64,000 bases of DNA from Acanthococcus lagerstroemiae (GCA_031841125.1 CM063108.1:57930122-57994121), one strand, 5' to 3'. Positions 45,390 to 58,178 are shown, numbered from the stretch's first letter. Notes: a model not told the origin generated them from the sequence alone. Numbers and translations: made by a program.

Positions 45390-45705
45390 TGTAGCTTTTC
45401 TACGCATAACGCTCTCAATAGAGGCCCACTGCCTCTTCAAATCTCACTGAACTTTCTCCAACTTAATTAGGAATTTTCAAGACTTCATATTCTTGTACAC
45501 TTGTTTAAGATCGGTGGGCGCGTTTGAAGCTTTTCAGACTTTTTTAAGACTCTTCAAGACTACTTTAGACTCTCGCTCAAGATTCTATAATTCTTCCACA
45601 CTTGCTGAAGACCTTTTAGGCTGTGACCAAAGTTCTGGATTGTCGTTCAATTCACGAGTTTCAAGATACCGCCAAGAAGGACGTATCAGAGTGACTCTTT
45701 GAAGA
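45390..45705. repeat. Low-complexity array of AAGACTCTT / TTCAGACTT words
   Basis: TTTTCAGACTTTTTTAAGAC, TCTTCAAGACTACTTTAGAC and CTTGCTGAAGACC follow each other at about 10-20-base spacing. The same type occurs at 13075-13200, 59345-59710 and 61735-62145. The 69-codon ORF here is an artefact. Confidence 0.6.
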
Positions 45706-45944
45706 GGATGGGAATTCTAATTTTTCCTATTCCAAATGTCTTTCTGACCAATCTGGAACAATTTTCAGGTTCATGATCACAGAAATCTTTGCTTTCGCAA
45801 ATTTTTCAATAGATGTAGGTAGTATTTTTGCACAATTTTTCCAAACAATGTCACGACCTTGCAGAGCAGTCTGCCACTTCTTCCGACGGCATCCCTCGAT
45901 GGCGTACCAGGATTTTCTCGTTTTTCCTATTTCCAGTATACCTA

Positions 45945-46096
45945 CAGGGTGTTCAAGAACATTGATTGATGACACATTTTTGGTAAGTTGCTAACATTGG
46001 ACTGTAATGTTCACATTGGCTCAATGTTAAATGTTACCAATTTACTGAGAATATCTCGTTGAAGTACGGGGGTACTTGATATTTTCGAACCCCCTG
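45945..46096. mobile_element. MITE with CAGGGTGTTC ends and TA borders, copy 1
   Basis: Ends CAGGGTGTTCAAGAA and (reverse) CAGGGGGTTCGAAAA, bordered by TA on both sides. 152 bp. An inverted copy lies at 58036-58178, with shared interior GTAAGTTGCTAACA and CTGTAATGTT. The similarity continues left of the element (TTTTTCCTATTTCCAGTATA), so it may sit inside a larger repeat. Confidence 0.75.
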
Positions 46097-46199
46097 TATT
46101 ACTCACCTACGGCATATATCTATCAATTCAACTACCTGTGTTTTGAGAAAAAAAAATAACCGATGAAAAGTAGATTTAAGGAAGAAATTTAACTGGATG

Positions 46200-46436
46200 C
46201 AACGAAATTTATTCACGAATAATCAAACGAAGTTTAAAAGAAGATTGTATCATCCCATACCCAGTGTACGCGTTTTGACTCTGATGATTCATACCACACA
46301 AAGACGCGTAAAATTTTCGACATTTGTCATTCTTTGGAATTTTATGTAAATTTAGAGTATTAGTAAGAAAAAAAAAAATTAACACCTTCGGGGAAAAGGC
46401 TGCAGCCCCGCAAGCCACCCCACCGGCTGCGCCACT
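46200..46436. mobile_element. Right end of a hAT-type MITE, left end not found
   Basis: CACCGGCTGCGCCACTG ends at 46436, after a GGGGAAAAGGCTGCAGCCCC hairpin. This is the GGCTACGCCACTG type of end. No matching left terminus or 8-bp duplication was found, so the left limit is a guess. Confidence 0.4.
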
Positions 46437-48480
46437 GGCATCCTTGATGACTAAGGAGAAACAAATTCCGAACATGAGAGGAGCCCGGGCACAACCTTAC
46501 TAAGGTGTGTCACTAACGGAAAAAGTAGCTGTTCGCAATTATTTTTGGCATCCTGGCGCACGAAAAACCAGGAAAATGTACACTGAGGCACTCGACTAAC
46601 ATAATTTGCCAAGTATTGATCTGGCGCCACCGTGTCCCTGAATCCACGTACGAATGTCTTTTCGCACCAAAACAAAACGGGCCCAGCATAACGTGAATTT
46701 CATTGCGCCAAATCGATACAAGGCCGCCGTATAGTCCGAATCACCCAGAAAAATTGTTCAGCAGCCTCCGAAACTCTTGAAAAATTCGTGCGCGATTCGC
46801 TTGTGCTCTCTGTCTACTCTCCGAACTGCGCGTCTTCTCATCAGCCGCTGTTTTCTCACGAATGTCGAAGCCACCCACCCCCTTTTTCTCATCTTTCGGC
46901 TAACGATTTTTAGAAAAAATAAAAACACATTCGGCATAGTAACAGGGACTACGTAATATACAACACGAATACGGTTCGTTTGCCGGCGTATTAACATCCA
47001 GGTACTTGAAAACACGCGATTAACGAGAAAATCCACCGCTGCCACCTTTTCGCCTGAGGGTGGCGAGTCCTATACACCACTCATAACATTCGTATTCGCC
47101 GCCACAACACCAGAGACCAGGGTTGCACTCCCCTTAACGAGTGAGTGCATCTAGCACCCTCCGATGACACCTTTCATTTTCATCGTTCGGTTAAATAACA
47201 CCGATGACTCGGTGGGGCATAAGAGACGCTGAGGAAAGAAACCAACGCCGGGAGTATACTCGGCATTTCCAACTATGATGATGGTCGACAGAAATTAACC
47301 AGATTACATAACCCACTCCAGTGTAAATTACAAATGGCGCGGCGCAGTACGGTGCAGCATTACAACACATCGCTGATGACGTTACTCGTGATTTTTCTAC
47401 CTTTTAGCTCTTTCTATTCGGTCTCCCTCGATCTTTCTCTCTCAGTCCAACTCTTTCTCACTGTCTCACTGCCACTCTTTCTGTTCTCTCACTCTAGCGT
47501 CATTGTCTACCTGAACAATAGCCAACGGTAGCGCGTATACACTAAAATCAACGTTGAATACAACGATAACCTCAATTGACCCATCCTCAAAGTGTCACTT
47601 TACACGCGAAAGTGTACCAATACTACGTGTATCTGTATTGTATTCGTGGACTCAAAAAGTACAAATATAAATCCAGTGACACCGAAGGCGAAGACCTTGT
47701 CAACTGTAACACGTTCGATGGATAATATTTACACGCGGCTAATCCGTTACACATCGAATTTGTCACACCGCACTTGTCCAGCAAATTGGTATCAAGCGCG
47801 AGCACTCAGAAGGAATGAAAAAGTCAACAGGCCAAGGCCGCAGCGAAGGTATATTTTTGTGTGAGGGGGAAGGGACACATACCAGAAAATGCCAACTCAG
47901 TTTCTTCAAATTATCAGCTCTCAACTTCATCTTTCGGATACGGTGGGGAGGGGGGACATTTTAAGGCCACATAAACGAGCATAAATTTCGGAAAATGAAC
48001 CATTTTCTGAAAGTTTCAATTGCTAGCTCCATATTAACGCGGACCCCTTTTAGCACCGGGATCTTCAGGTATTTTTTTCCTGCAAATTTTACATTATTAG
48101 AAGAGATCCCTCCCACTGAGGTACCAAATCCACAAACTGTTTACCGATACAGAGTGAGGCACGAAAATCCTCATCTTCTAACTATGGATCGTTAACATCA
48201 AGAAATCCTCCCATTCGACAGATTTGTAACCCTTGGGATCAAAGTATCTCCTGACATAGGTGTCCTCCTCTCAGATGCCAAGAAAGACATGTTGTGTTAG
48301 AAATCTGTAACTTCGAGGAATCCCCGCACTTGACAGATATGGGCTCCTAAGTGGTCATTAACCGAACCAACCAAATTTTAGCTCCCTACCCCACGCAAAA
48401 GTCTAAAAAAAAAAACACAAATCGGAATTGATGTGGGTACGCGGTATTTGCACTTAGCCCGGTGGTTGATCTACTTTATT
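46437..48480. other. No recognisable gene
   Basis: Locally GC-richer around 46680-47170. ORFs up to 95 codons (46758-47045 minus, Arg-rich; 47592-47864) have no recognisable domain. A CTCTTTCTCTCTCAGTC-type pyrimidine patch at 47405-47500. Confidence 0.4.
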
Positions 48481-48489
48481 AAGAACAGA

Positions 48490-48605
48490 GAAAGGGCAAT
48501 TCTCTGGTGTTGGAGAATCGGATTCAGTTACTTGCGATTCTTTGTTGTGGAGAATCAGATTCTCAAAGCAGTTCCCGCGATTCCATTTTCGCGATTCACT
48601 TTCAG
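48490..48605. repeat. Cluster of GAGAATCNGATTC / GCGATTC words
   Basis: GGAGAATCGGATTCAG, TTGCGATTCTTT, GGAGAATCAGATTCTCAA, CCGCGATTCC and TCGCGATTCAC occur within 115 bases. Borders were not resolved. Confidence 0.55.
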
Positions 48606-49059
48606 TCTCCAGCAGTTATCTTACGAGTATTAATGATACGGTTTTTTCCCCCTTTTTTTCCTTGTTGATAGATATACAGACGACAGAATTCTACTTATTC
48701 AAGGTTTCAGAAGAAAATTTGATCCCCTTTTAATGGGTCAACACTGGATTAAATATGCTAAAATGTCCGTCGGCATGGCTGTCCCTTTAACAATTTTTAT
48801 TATTATCTTTTTATAAATTTTCAAGCTATAAATTATATTAGAACAAACTGGAAAAATAATACTACTCTACATAAATGAATGAATGAGTTGGTAACGTGGA
48901 AATTACGTCTTCACAGCTGAGAGTCAGTGTTGCCAACCTTGGAAACTGTCCCTTGATTTTTTTCTTTTTCGACATGGCTCCTTTTCAACCAATCACAAAA
49001 CAGGAGTTTCAATATTTTTTCCTCGCAGTTAATGGTCAAACTGTATATTCCTATCAGAG

Positions 49060-49215
49060 CAGGGTTGCAATGTTTAAAACACAAGTGTTTTAAACATGTT
49101 TTAAACCACAAGAAGAAACAAACGTTCGTTTTAAACAAAAAAAAATGTTTTAAACTTTTTTTTGTTTAAAACGTTGTTTTTTTTCTCTCATATACTTCGT
49201 GTTTTAAACGTTTTA
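49060..49215. repeat. Cluster of palindromic GTTTTAAAC / GTTTAAAAC words
   Basis: At least nine copies of GTTTTAAAC or GTTTAAAAC on either strand in about 150 bases. It begins with CAGGGTTGCAATG, a hAT-like end. No right end was identified. Confidence 0.75.
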
Positions 49216-49319
49216 AACAATCATTTCCTCTTGCATTCTTCCTCTTAATTTTAGAAAAAATGGAAGAAAAAAAGAATAAATAATATTTATTTATAAAAAT
49301 GAAAGGAAAGTGTTGTGAA

Positions 49320-49758
49320 CAATGGTGGAAAGCCGTAAGATAAAGTTTTCACTTTTGACTTTAGCTTTTAAGTTTAGCATAGAAAACTTTTTGTTCTTTG
49401 TTTTTTACTGAAATATTTTTCAGCTTTTGACTTTCAGCTCTCCAGTATTAAAATGTTTAAAAGTTTGATTTTGACTTAGAAATTCACTCTTTTTGGGGTT
49501 TTCATCCAAAAAAAAATTATGAGGCATTGTTTATTAGTTTGTTGAGAATAGAACTTGATGTCGCTTTAGGACAGAACAGAGAAAAAAGGGATTTGGAAAG
49601 GGAAAGGGCGAAAAATGAAAGAAAAATCTAAATAAATAAGGCTTCTAAGTTTTACCTTTCGCTTCTCATCAAAAAATACTTTTCAACTTTTGACTTTTGG
49701 CTTTTTACCGTCAAAATTCTCCAGCTTTTGACTTAAAACTTTCAACTTTCAAACTCTG
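49320..49758. mobile_element. Probable word-cluster element (CTTTTGACTTT words)
   Basis: TTTCACTTTTGACTTTAGC, CAGCTTTTGACTTTCAGC, CAACTTTTGACTTTTGGC and CAGCTTTTGACTTAAAAC fill both sides. Ends CAATGGTGGAAAGCC and (reverse) CAGAGTTTGAAAGTT pair loosely. Flanking 8-mers GTTGTGAA (49312-49319) and TTTATGAA (49759-49766) match at 6 of 8. Confidence 0.5.
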
Positions 49759-49766
49759 TTTATGAA

Positions 49767-50204
49767 TTCGTAATATTGGCACTTCCACTCAGTATAAGCA
49801 GTGGCAACTAAAGTCATATGTAGACTTAACCCTTTCAGTGGCGAGAATGTTCCATCCATAGGGGAATGTTCATTTTCACTATGATAATGATAACGATTAC
49901 TATTCCAACAGAAATGATGCATAAATTGCCTAACTAACCCCTGAATCAAAAAAGTATGAACATTTTTTGAAAAAAAATTGGAGAAATTGGAGAGGCAAGA
50001 ATTAACAACTTCTGATTGAAAATAAAACTTCACCGCTCGCGCACTCAAACCACGAACTGTTTCACCGTTACAACGATCGAATTTTCATAAATTAATAATT
50101 AACACAAAAGAAACTAGCGCGCTAAATCGCCGATTTTACGATTCCCTGAATATTGTAGTAGGGAAAACTGTGTTTTGTATGACGATGATAGAATAACCTA
50201 ATGC
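49767..50204. other. No recognisable gene
   Basis: A 99-codon minus-strand ORF (49749-50048) has no recognisable domain and overlaps the neighbouring element end. Confidence 0.4.
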
Positions 50205-51345
50205 CGACGAATGATTTTCAAAACTATGAATTATTCCTCCTCACGATTTTGAAAATTTTGGAAAATTTTTTCATTGACATAATTGTCAGGTGCTTTACAT
50301 TAAAATCATTAGAAAAATATGCTAAAGCGAATCTTGTTGTAGGAAACTCAGAACTTGATATACATATTTCTATTCCTAAGAAGCATTACCTATTTTAGAT
50401 CTCTCCTATTTCTTCCTATAATTTACGAAATTCGGAAAATATTTCCTTATAGACATACATGAGAGAAGCACTGCATTAGAATCATCACAAAAGTAACCGC
50501 TCAACCTCAGTTTTGTAATAAAATGTTCAGAGAGGTACCTAATATGTACATCTTGGTAAAACATTTTGACATCAAAATCTCGCTTCCTACAACGCACTAT
50601 AAAATTTTAGAAAAAATTGTTTGTGGAGATAACCCACTTCCTTCTACAACGTACCTGGTTTCGTCAAAATGTTTGCAAGGACCGTACATGATAGACACTC
50701 AGCAATGAAATCATTATGAAAATTAATTCCTCAACTTGTGACTTGTAGTAGGAACCCTTGAATAATGCACATATGTCTACTGAAAGAATACTATTGGAGA
50801 AGTCTTACTTCCTACTACTAATCATAGAATTTTTGAAAAATCTTCTCGAGAACGTACAAGTTTGCCACTCAGCTATGAGATCAGCATAAAATTATTTCCT
50901 CAACTTGACTCCTCTAGCAGTGGTCCTAGGGGCATATACACTTACATCTCTGAAATGCATCAGGTTCGAGAAACCCCACTTCCTATTACAATACACAGTG
51001 AACCGAATACATTTTCTCAAGAAAGTACAGGTTCGTCACTCAGCCTCAAGATGAGCAGAAAATTGTTTCCTCAACTTGAGTTTTATAGTAGGAATACTCG
51101 CGGCATGTAAACTATCATCTTATAATAGAATACTGTTGCAGAAGTCTTACTTCCTACTCCACAACACAGAATCTTTGAAAAATTTTCTCAAGAACGTACA
51201 AGTTCGTCACCTAGCTTTGAGACAAGCATAAAATTACTACTTTAATTCCAATCAAGTAGTAGGAAATTTAGAAGCCAATACACTTACATCCTTCACACCC
51301 GTTGGCTTGGAAAATACTCACTTCCTACTACAATATACCGAGACG
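50205..51345. repeat. Satellite-like array of ~170-178-bp units, about six to seven copies
   Basis: CACTTCCTWCTACAAYA recurs at about 50628, 50806, 50982, 51150 and 51320, spaced 168-178 bases. More decayed units extend left to about 50210. Each unit also carries TTCTCAAGAACGTACAAGTT, GTCACTCAGC and TTCCTCAACTTGA in the same order. The several short ORFs here are by-products. No protein is encoded. Confidence 0.85.
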
Positions 51346-53217
51346 AAGAGAAATTTCTTTCAAGGACTTACATGTTTTTTGGGAAAGGCGTGGATCCAGA
51401 CGATCATTTTGGGGAGGGAAATGGGCAAAAGGAAAAGCGCACGAGCGGAAATTTCTTTACTGTCAGCCACCCCGCAGTCCCCTCTCCCTCAAGGATTTTC
51501 AATTTTTTGTGTTGGAGCGGGAAGATTCTCCAATTCATCCCCCCCCCGGGATCCGCGTCTGGAAATCAAGTCAGTCCCCACAAAGGGAGACGAGAGAGGG
51601 TCAAATCTGGAGCACAAATCGGGGCCGGATTAAAACCCAGCGACCGCGACCCAAAAAAACTCATATTTTGATGTTTTGTTTCATATGTTTCCATGTACGA
51701 TTCCAAAGTTGGTGGTATGTATTAGCCCCCCTCCCCCCTTTAAGAGGAAAATTATATTTATTTCAAACTAAATTAGGATCCGAAGTTTCTGCCTGGAATG
51801 CCAGATCATGAAACTCATAGAGTAAGAAGGAACTCAAAGAACTCTGACATCCTCGCCAATTTGCATTTGTATAAACTGCCAACTTGCTTTCGTCAAACTG
51901 CTGCATTAAAATTAATAAGCAACTTGTAAATTTCTCTGCTTGTAATTTTTGAAAATCCAATTCAATTCTTCCCACCAGTTTGGATTTTCCATCAAATTAC
52001 CACCTCGAAACTAATTTTTGAGGAGGACGGTAGCCTATCTGTTCCTCCATTCGCTGCGGCCCTAGCCCTAGCAACAGAGCCTACGGATAAGTTGAGTATA
52101 AACGGATCATTACCTGAGTTTGGAGGCATATTCCATTTCAATTGCACATCTATCTCTGATAAAGTGGGCATATCGTTCCAGAAAGTCGATTCCTTTTTGC
52201 GTATGAAACGATATATTTTCATATTGATCCTGAAACGAGAACAAGAAGACAAATAATTAGACACAATCACGAAGCTACTCAAATCTAATAACAACTGGCG
52301 ATAATAAAATGCTGGAATACTAAAACCGTATACGACAGGCAGAGATGAAGTTCTATTTTCAGGGGTGTGTCGTAAGATCCTTGCAATACTCTTCAAGCAA
52401 AAAGGTTTATGCTTTCTTATAAAAGGAGACGACGGGAGAGGCAAGGGAGTGTAAATTTTTCAGGGGAAGGTTTCAGGTGTTTTTTGCTTCATCTGACCCT
52501 GCATCTGAAATATAAAGATAATGGGTTATTCCATATCAGTTCGGACCAAAAATTGCAATTTTCATTCTCGGTCACTACGATTTTGACAAAAGTTTTCCAA
52601 GTATTACAGGAATATGTATATGAAACATTCCGGCAAAATATTCACTTTTCGATGTTTTTCAGAAATAGTTCCTCTTACAATATAATATTAAACTTTTGTT
52701 ATTTCTCGAAAGAGGATATATAGGTATACAGATACGCAAGGTCTCGTTTCAAAGATCTAGATGTCCAAAGATATACTTTGTGATTCAAAATGTTAAATTT
52801 TATAATAATTATTCATTCATTTAATTTTTCTTTCAACTTAGGGACATTTTTGAGTTTTGAACTTACGATTTCTAAAATACGTACCAATCAAAACATTTGG
52901 CTAAACTGTTCACAGATTTTAGTCCAACACCTTGTCAATGCTTTGTCCAAATTTCACGAGAGCAAATTTTCGTTTAAGAAAGAAATCATATTTCAAAAAC
53001 TGCTTCAAGGTGGAAAACATTGATGAAAGATTAAAAATTGTTAAGGTGGGTCGAAGTGATTACAGAGATTTTGTTAAAAATTGCTTAAAAAGTGCAATAG
53101 TTAAATGATATTCAACGTTTTCTGAAAAAAAGGGGGTGCTAATAGATCGGAAAAGTTGTCAAATTTAGTACCGAAATTCCAAAATTAAAAAAGGTTTCAC
53201 GTACAATAAACCCAATT
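51346..53217. other. No confident gene; repeat fragments
   Basis: AAAACCCAGCGACCGCGACC at about 51634 is a single unit of the ~127-bp repeat. GGCGTGGATCCAGACGATCA at about 51389 looks like a MITE end without a partner. Overlapping ORFs in three frames at 51302-51811 imply non-coding repeat sequence. The 150-codon minus-strand ORF at 51992-52444 has no recognisable domain. Confidence 0.4.
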
Positions 53218-53591
53218 TAGGGTGTTAGCCAAATACAAATTTTCCAAAAGCATGACTTTTGTATGACGTTTATAGGACCTTCTTCGGACCACTTTCACGC
53301 CTGAACAGAATTTATACAAGAAGAAAATTCAAGAAAATACTCACTGCAAACAAAAACTTTGACGAAGCTTAAAAAGTATATAATAATGAGCGAATTGTTG
53401 CAAAGAATGTTGCAAAGAACACGAATTTTCAAGTAAATTTCAATTTGGCCATCTTTTGATAAGAAATATTGCAATTGTTTCGGAGGAATCACCAAATCTG
53501 TATTTAATTAGTGGCAATTGCACGACTTAGGTATGACTTGTATGACCACTACCTCAATTGTAGGACTTTTGTATGACTGGTAGACACCCTG
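53218..53591. mobile_element. Word-cluster hAT-type element (GTATGACTTTT words)
   Basis: Ends TAGGGTGTTAGCCAAATAC and (reverse) CAGGGTGTCTACCAGTCATAC. Subterminal words: CATGACTTTTGTATGAC (53254), GTATGACTTGTATGACC (53531) and GACTTTTGTATGACTGG (53564). No matching 8-bp duplication (ACCCAATT against AAATTTTG). The right end is the same type as that of 39707-40029. Confidence 0.6.
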
Positions 53592-55494
53592 AAATTTTGA
53601 GTTACTATGCTTTTGAAGGACAAGGAATCTCTCAAGTTGATAAGACTTCTAGTATACTGATCAACCTGACAATGATATCTATACCAATTTTAAACTTTAT
53701 GGCACTGTTTTTTAATTTAACGCATATTTTCGAATTAATATTTCTCTTATGAAAGAAAAATTTCCCCCCTATTCTGAGGCAGGCTCATTCGGGGCGTTTC
53801 CGCCGGAATAGGAGGTGCGGTGTCCCGGGGCCAATTTGGCATGCGTGCATCGCCATACGACCCTCTATCATCGATGAAAGAAAAATTACTTTGATAAGGT
53901 TTTCAACAGTCTATGAACAGGTATTTTGAGGAACCTATGTTCCAAATTTGAAAACTTGTTTTTGCAAACCAGCAAACAGGGCTGATGAAAAGAACTTTTG
54001 TTAAAAGAGGTTGGAAACAGGAAGAGGGCTGTATATGTCCAGAATTCCAACAAAATTCACAAAAAAAATCCAGTATACAAACAGGAATGAGTCATCATTT
54101 CTTTAATTTGGCCAGCTGTCTATCCACGGGAGTTCGTTGAAAATCTCGGCTTGTAAACCAATTACGAAGGGGGCAGTGGTGACTGTTGGCCTCTATCAAC
54201 GACAACTCGCTTTCTTTCCACGAATTTACTCGCATTATGCCAAATTTTTCGGATGATTTTCCAACGAATTGATTTCAAATCACACCAACGCCATAACCTC
54301 ACTCGAGCAGAAACATAAAACAAATTCAACAAACTTATCGGATTGGCAGCGATCAACTATACAATTCTTGTGAACTATAGCGAATTTATCTCGTGTTTTC
54401 CAATTCTTACACACGACTACAGAACACAGAGCGACCTTTCCCCGACACGTAGGACGTCGTAAACACAGCACAAAACAAGAGAGTAAATCTCTCTCATACT
54501 CCGCTCTCTTCATTCGCCGTATGTTCTCGAATTAAAAACCTCAATTATACTTAAAAATAGAAACACGCGTGGCCGGCCTTTCCGACCGTGTTTACTTTGC
54601 TCGCCTATACAAACGACACGCGGTGTCCGACAATTGCCAAATTATAGAAAAGGCGAGAAAAAAATCGTTTTTCATCTTCCTACAACGTCAGTCTCATTTG
54701 AAAGTTGTAAAAGTTACGACAGTGCAGAGATTCAGCTGTCAAAAAGAAGACGCCAATAATGCGATACGTCGAATTGAGAAGAAACGAATCTTATTTTTAG
54801 ATGGTACACGCGATTTGATGTTCGGAAAATTTTTCTAAGATACATTTTTATCCAGCCGCAACGCCGGCGATCGAAGTGACCGGAGCAACCGGTTTCGCTC
54901 TTCGAACTGCGGAGGTACTGCATGGAACAAACTGGTTACGGAATAAATTAGAAGATAAATGCGAAAAATTCGCCTCGCATAATGTATAACCAGAGATATG
55001 ACATTGGAATGAGTAGGAAAGAAAATGACTAGCGAATTTATTCGCAAAAGTATTCGAAAATTGGCAACGATCGAACTGATACGATGAGATAACGCCACTA
55101 TGGAGACGTTTTTCTCTCAAATACGTATTTTCCGAATCTGACAACTGACAAAGAAAATCAAAACGAAACGAAAGCATCACGAAATCGGAAGTGCGATTAG
55201 CTCCATTTTAGATTGAAAATTGGAACCTCGTACAAAAAATGACGACTAAATACAAAAATATTGGAGAATTTTGGCATAATTGGTCAGTTGAGCATACTAA
55301 TTAATGTATTAGGAAGTCTCCGAGAATTCGAGAGATCTTCACCCCCCAAGGGAGAAGTAATTCACAAAATTCGCAATAAAAATTCATCTAATCAAAAAAT
55401 GCTTCTCGATTAATTTCAATTAAGGAAAGCCCTCTGAAATTTTTCGTAACTATGCCCAAAAACATCGTGGGGTGGGGGAGGCGAAACAGACCTT
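53592..55494. other. No recognisable gene
   Basis: Around 54200-55200 GC is higher and several frames of 60-110 codons overlap on both strands, but none has a recognisable domain and no splice pattern can be read with confidence. Confidence 0.4.
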
Positions 55495-55507
55495 TTACAC
55501 TACCATG

Positions 55508-55732
55508 TATTTCCTTCTCTTTTTCGAATTTACTCTCAACCCGAGCCCTGGAATCTGCCCTTTCGAGCATCACTTCAGAGACGTCGGGGATGCTGTTAGA
55601 GCTGTCTTAGCCCTCTTCCCTTCTGGTCGAAAAACCGGCTTAGGTCGAAATCTGGCGAGTTGCTACGTGGGCTCTGACCTGGAACCTCAGGATTCCGAGA
55701 CCAACGCGTTATTCACTTGGCCAAACAGACCC
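55508..55732 (-). mobile_element. tRNA-derived SINE, copy 2
   Basis: The same element as 10126-10336, in the same (minus) orientation: box A TGGCCAAGTGAAT, tRNA-like centre GTTGGTCTCGGAATCC, diverged box B (GGTCAGAGCCC), then the shared body to ACTCTCAACCCGAGCCCTGG (plus strand, near 55533). Flanking direct repeats TTACACTACCATG (55495-55507) and TTACACTACCACG (55733-55745) match at 12 of 13. Confidence 0.92.
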
Positions 55733-55964
55733 TTACACTACCACGAATCAGTACAGGCCTTACGACAATAAACGAATTTTTGACAATTACCTAATGTCAT
55801 AAAATTCTGCCAGGAAGTAGGAGGCGATTTACCTTCAAATTCGTTTCTACGATTCCTCGTCTATCTGTTCCTTAAATTTTTTCCTCTCCCTCCTGCCTAA
55901 CCCAACGAAACCACAGTTCAAACTTTTTATTTTATCACCGAATCAAAGTACCTTCTGCAGGGTT

Positions 55965-56700
55965 TTCAAGGTCATAGAATTGAATCTTGATATTGGTATG
56001 GCTATAAGTTATTAACAACGCCTCCTGAAAGGTGGAGGGGGTTCAACATTTTCATAAAATACAATGTAGATGTCGTGCCACAGGTTAAAGCGGTCGCAAA
56101 ACTCATTTTGATAATTATTTGACCCCAGTTAGCAAATTACGGTACCTATGGAGGGGTAGGTAGTAGAAAACGATGAATATCGATGAAGGTAGTACGGGTG
56201 TCATTTCTCAAGTTTCAAAGTCTCGGACTTAATTTTTGACAATATTATGACTCTAACTTGCAAATTCTGGAACCTGGATGGGTGGTGGGGAGGTATTTGC
56301 AGTTGACAGTATCTGTAAGCAGTTGCATCATGGATATCTTTTTGTAGGCTTTGAACACCGCTGAACTTATTTTCAGCACTATTTTCAACCCTGACTTCGA
56401 ATCTTTTGCGTCTACAAAGTGATAGGGTGAAGGAGGGGTTCACAAATATTCATGTTACTAGTATTATTCCTTCTGCAGAATTTATTTTTGACAATATTTC
56501 AACTCCACTTTGCAACATGTTACTTCTACATGTAGAAAAAGAGAGGAGTGGATTCATAAGTACATATTCATGTTCATGAATAGTTATACCACAAGAATTA
56601 CTCTTTATGTTTTCAAGGTCGCAAAACTGATTTATCGAATTTTAGTTAGTAGCGTACACAGAAAGTTTCTGGAGGAGGGGAAGGGGGTAGGGTAAAAATT
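55965..56700. repeat. Degenerate tandem array of ~115-150-bp units
   Basis: Units carry, in order, a TTCAAGGTCGCAAAACT-like phrase, ATTTTTGACAATATT, ACTCTAACTTGCAAATT and a GTGGAGGGG G-rich phrase. TTTTGACAATATT-like anchors lie at about 56106, 56234, 56373, 56486 and 56640. Roughly five to six units, strongly diverged. Confidence 0.7.
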
Positions 56701-58033
56701 ATTTTGTAAGCAGAATCGTGGCGGGTGTACAAAATTTTGCTCAAATTTTGTCTCGACCAAAAATTTTACGTTTCCAATGATCTCGGAGGGGGGGGGGGAT
56801 ACGGAAATACATTCTCATTCTCTCCTTATTCACGCTACAGCTTTTAGAACATTAATTAGCATGCCAAACTAATCAATTATACAGCACGTCAGCTTTTCAA
56901 CAAAAAAAAAAAAAAATGTTTTTTCAATTTTACTAAAATTGGTATAAAGAAGCATAAAGGGAAGTTAGCATAGGATTAGGGGTTGAAGATTAGTTACTTT
57001 CTGAATTAGTTCTTTAGCTTTGTTGCAGCTTATGAAAAACAAAATATACTTTTCCCATACGACATTTTAATTGAAGAGTAATTTTCTAAAAACGGTCATG
57101 TCCAAAATTTGAATTTTTGAGATATCGAAGTCATTACATACAGCAGACGGGTCCCGACAATTCGATCAAACTGCCATATCGCTATCAAGCATAAAAACGG
57201 AGATATTTGAGTTCAAAGATCGCCCACTGTCCATAAGGATAGTATTTTTTTCAACAGTTTTTGTGCATTCTAAAAAACTGTGTTCTTGGACAAAATCGAG
57301 GAAAATTACTTTTCAATTCTAAGCCGAAGATGATTAGCGAGTTAATTACAAGAAATTCTACACACAATCCTAATGATTCTGAAACTTCTCCACATACATG
57401 AAAAGTAGCCAAGTACAACTACTGCCACCTTCAAGACATATTTTCAGGATCCAAAACAAATCACCAGCCAGCCAGTTACCCTGTCAGATAGAGCTAATCA
57501 GACAGACAGACAAATGTATAGACAGATAGTTTTTTTTAACTAATACTGTAAATTTACACAAATATTGAAAAATATTCAAAATTTCACACGGCACTGAGTA
57601 CTCATATCGTGCGGTATACATAATCAGAGTCACAACGCGTACACTTGATATGGGATGATACAACTCTTTTGAATTTTGTTTGAATATTCTCAAATAAATT
57701 TTGTTGCATTCAATTGGGGCTGCTTAAAGTGGTGGCGCGCTGTTGTCGTTTACCTTGTAACCCTGATCAAGGAAAATATTTCATTTACAAGCATATAAAG
57801 AAATCTCTAAATATTACGAAAACGATTGAGACCATTTTTATTTCAATCTGATAAATTTTTCTAAAATGTGTAGGGTTTCAGCAGTTCCTTTATATCACGT
57901 GCCTAAAATTGTAGAGGGCGACTCTTTCGCGTTTGCAGTCCGAATTAAATTTCTTTCCTAAATCTACTTTTGTATCAGTTCGGTTTTGTTCCCGAGACAG
58001 AGGTAACTGAGTAGTTATCCAGTAGCCAGGTAA
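56701..58033. other. No recognisable gene
   Basis: Includes a G11 run near 56790 and an A14 run near 56903. Only short ORFs, none with a recognisable domain. Confidence 0.4.
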
Positions 58034-58035
58034 TA

Positions 58036-58178
58036 CAGGGGGTTCAAAAATATCGAGTATCCGTACCCCAACGATATTTTTAAGAAACTGGTAATACTGA
58101 ACAAATGCAAACATTACAGTTCAGTGTTAGCAACTTACTAAAAAGGTCTCATTGGGGTAATCAATGTTCTTGAACATG
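58036..58178. mobile_element. MITE with CAGGGGGTTC ends and TA borders, copy 2
   Basis: Inverted relative to the copy at 45945-46096. TA borders at 58034-58035 and 58179-58180. The interior matches the other copy in reverse complement (AACATTACAGT, GTTAGCAACTTAC). 143 bp. Confidence 0.72.

Noticed and set aside
50205..51345. CRISPR-like array
   Set aside because: Units are ~175 bp, diverged along their whole length and without unique spacers; the context is eukaryotic.
51302..51811. 169-codon ORF as a gene
   Set aside because: Three overlapping frames are open at once and the sequence contains repeat fragments (GGCGTGGATCCAG and the ~127-bp unit), so it is better explained as repeat DNA.
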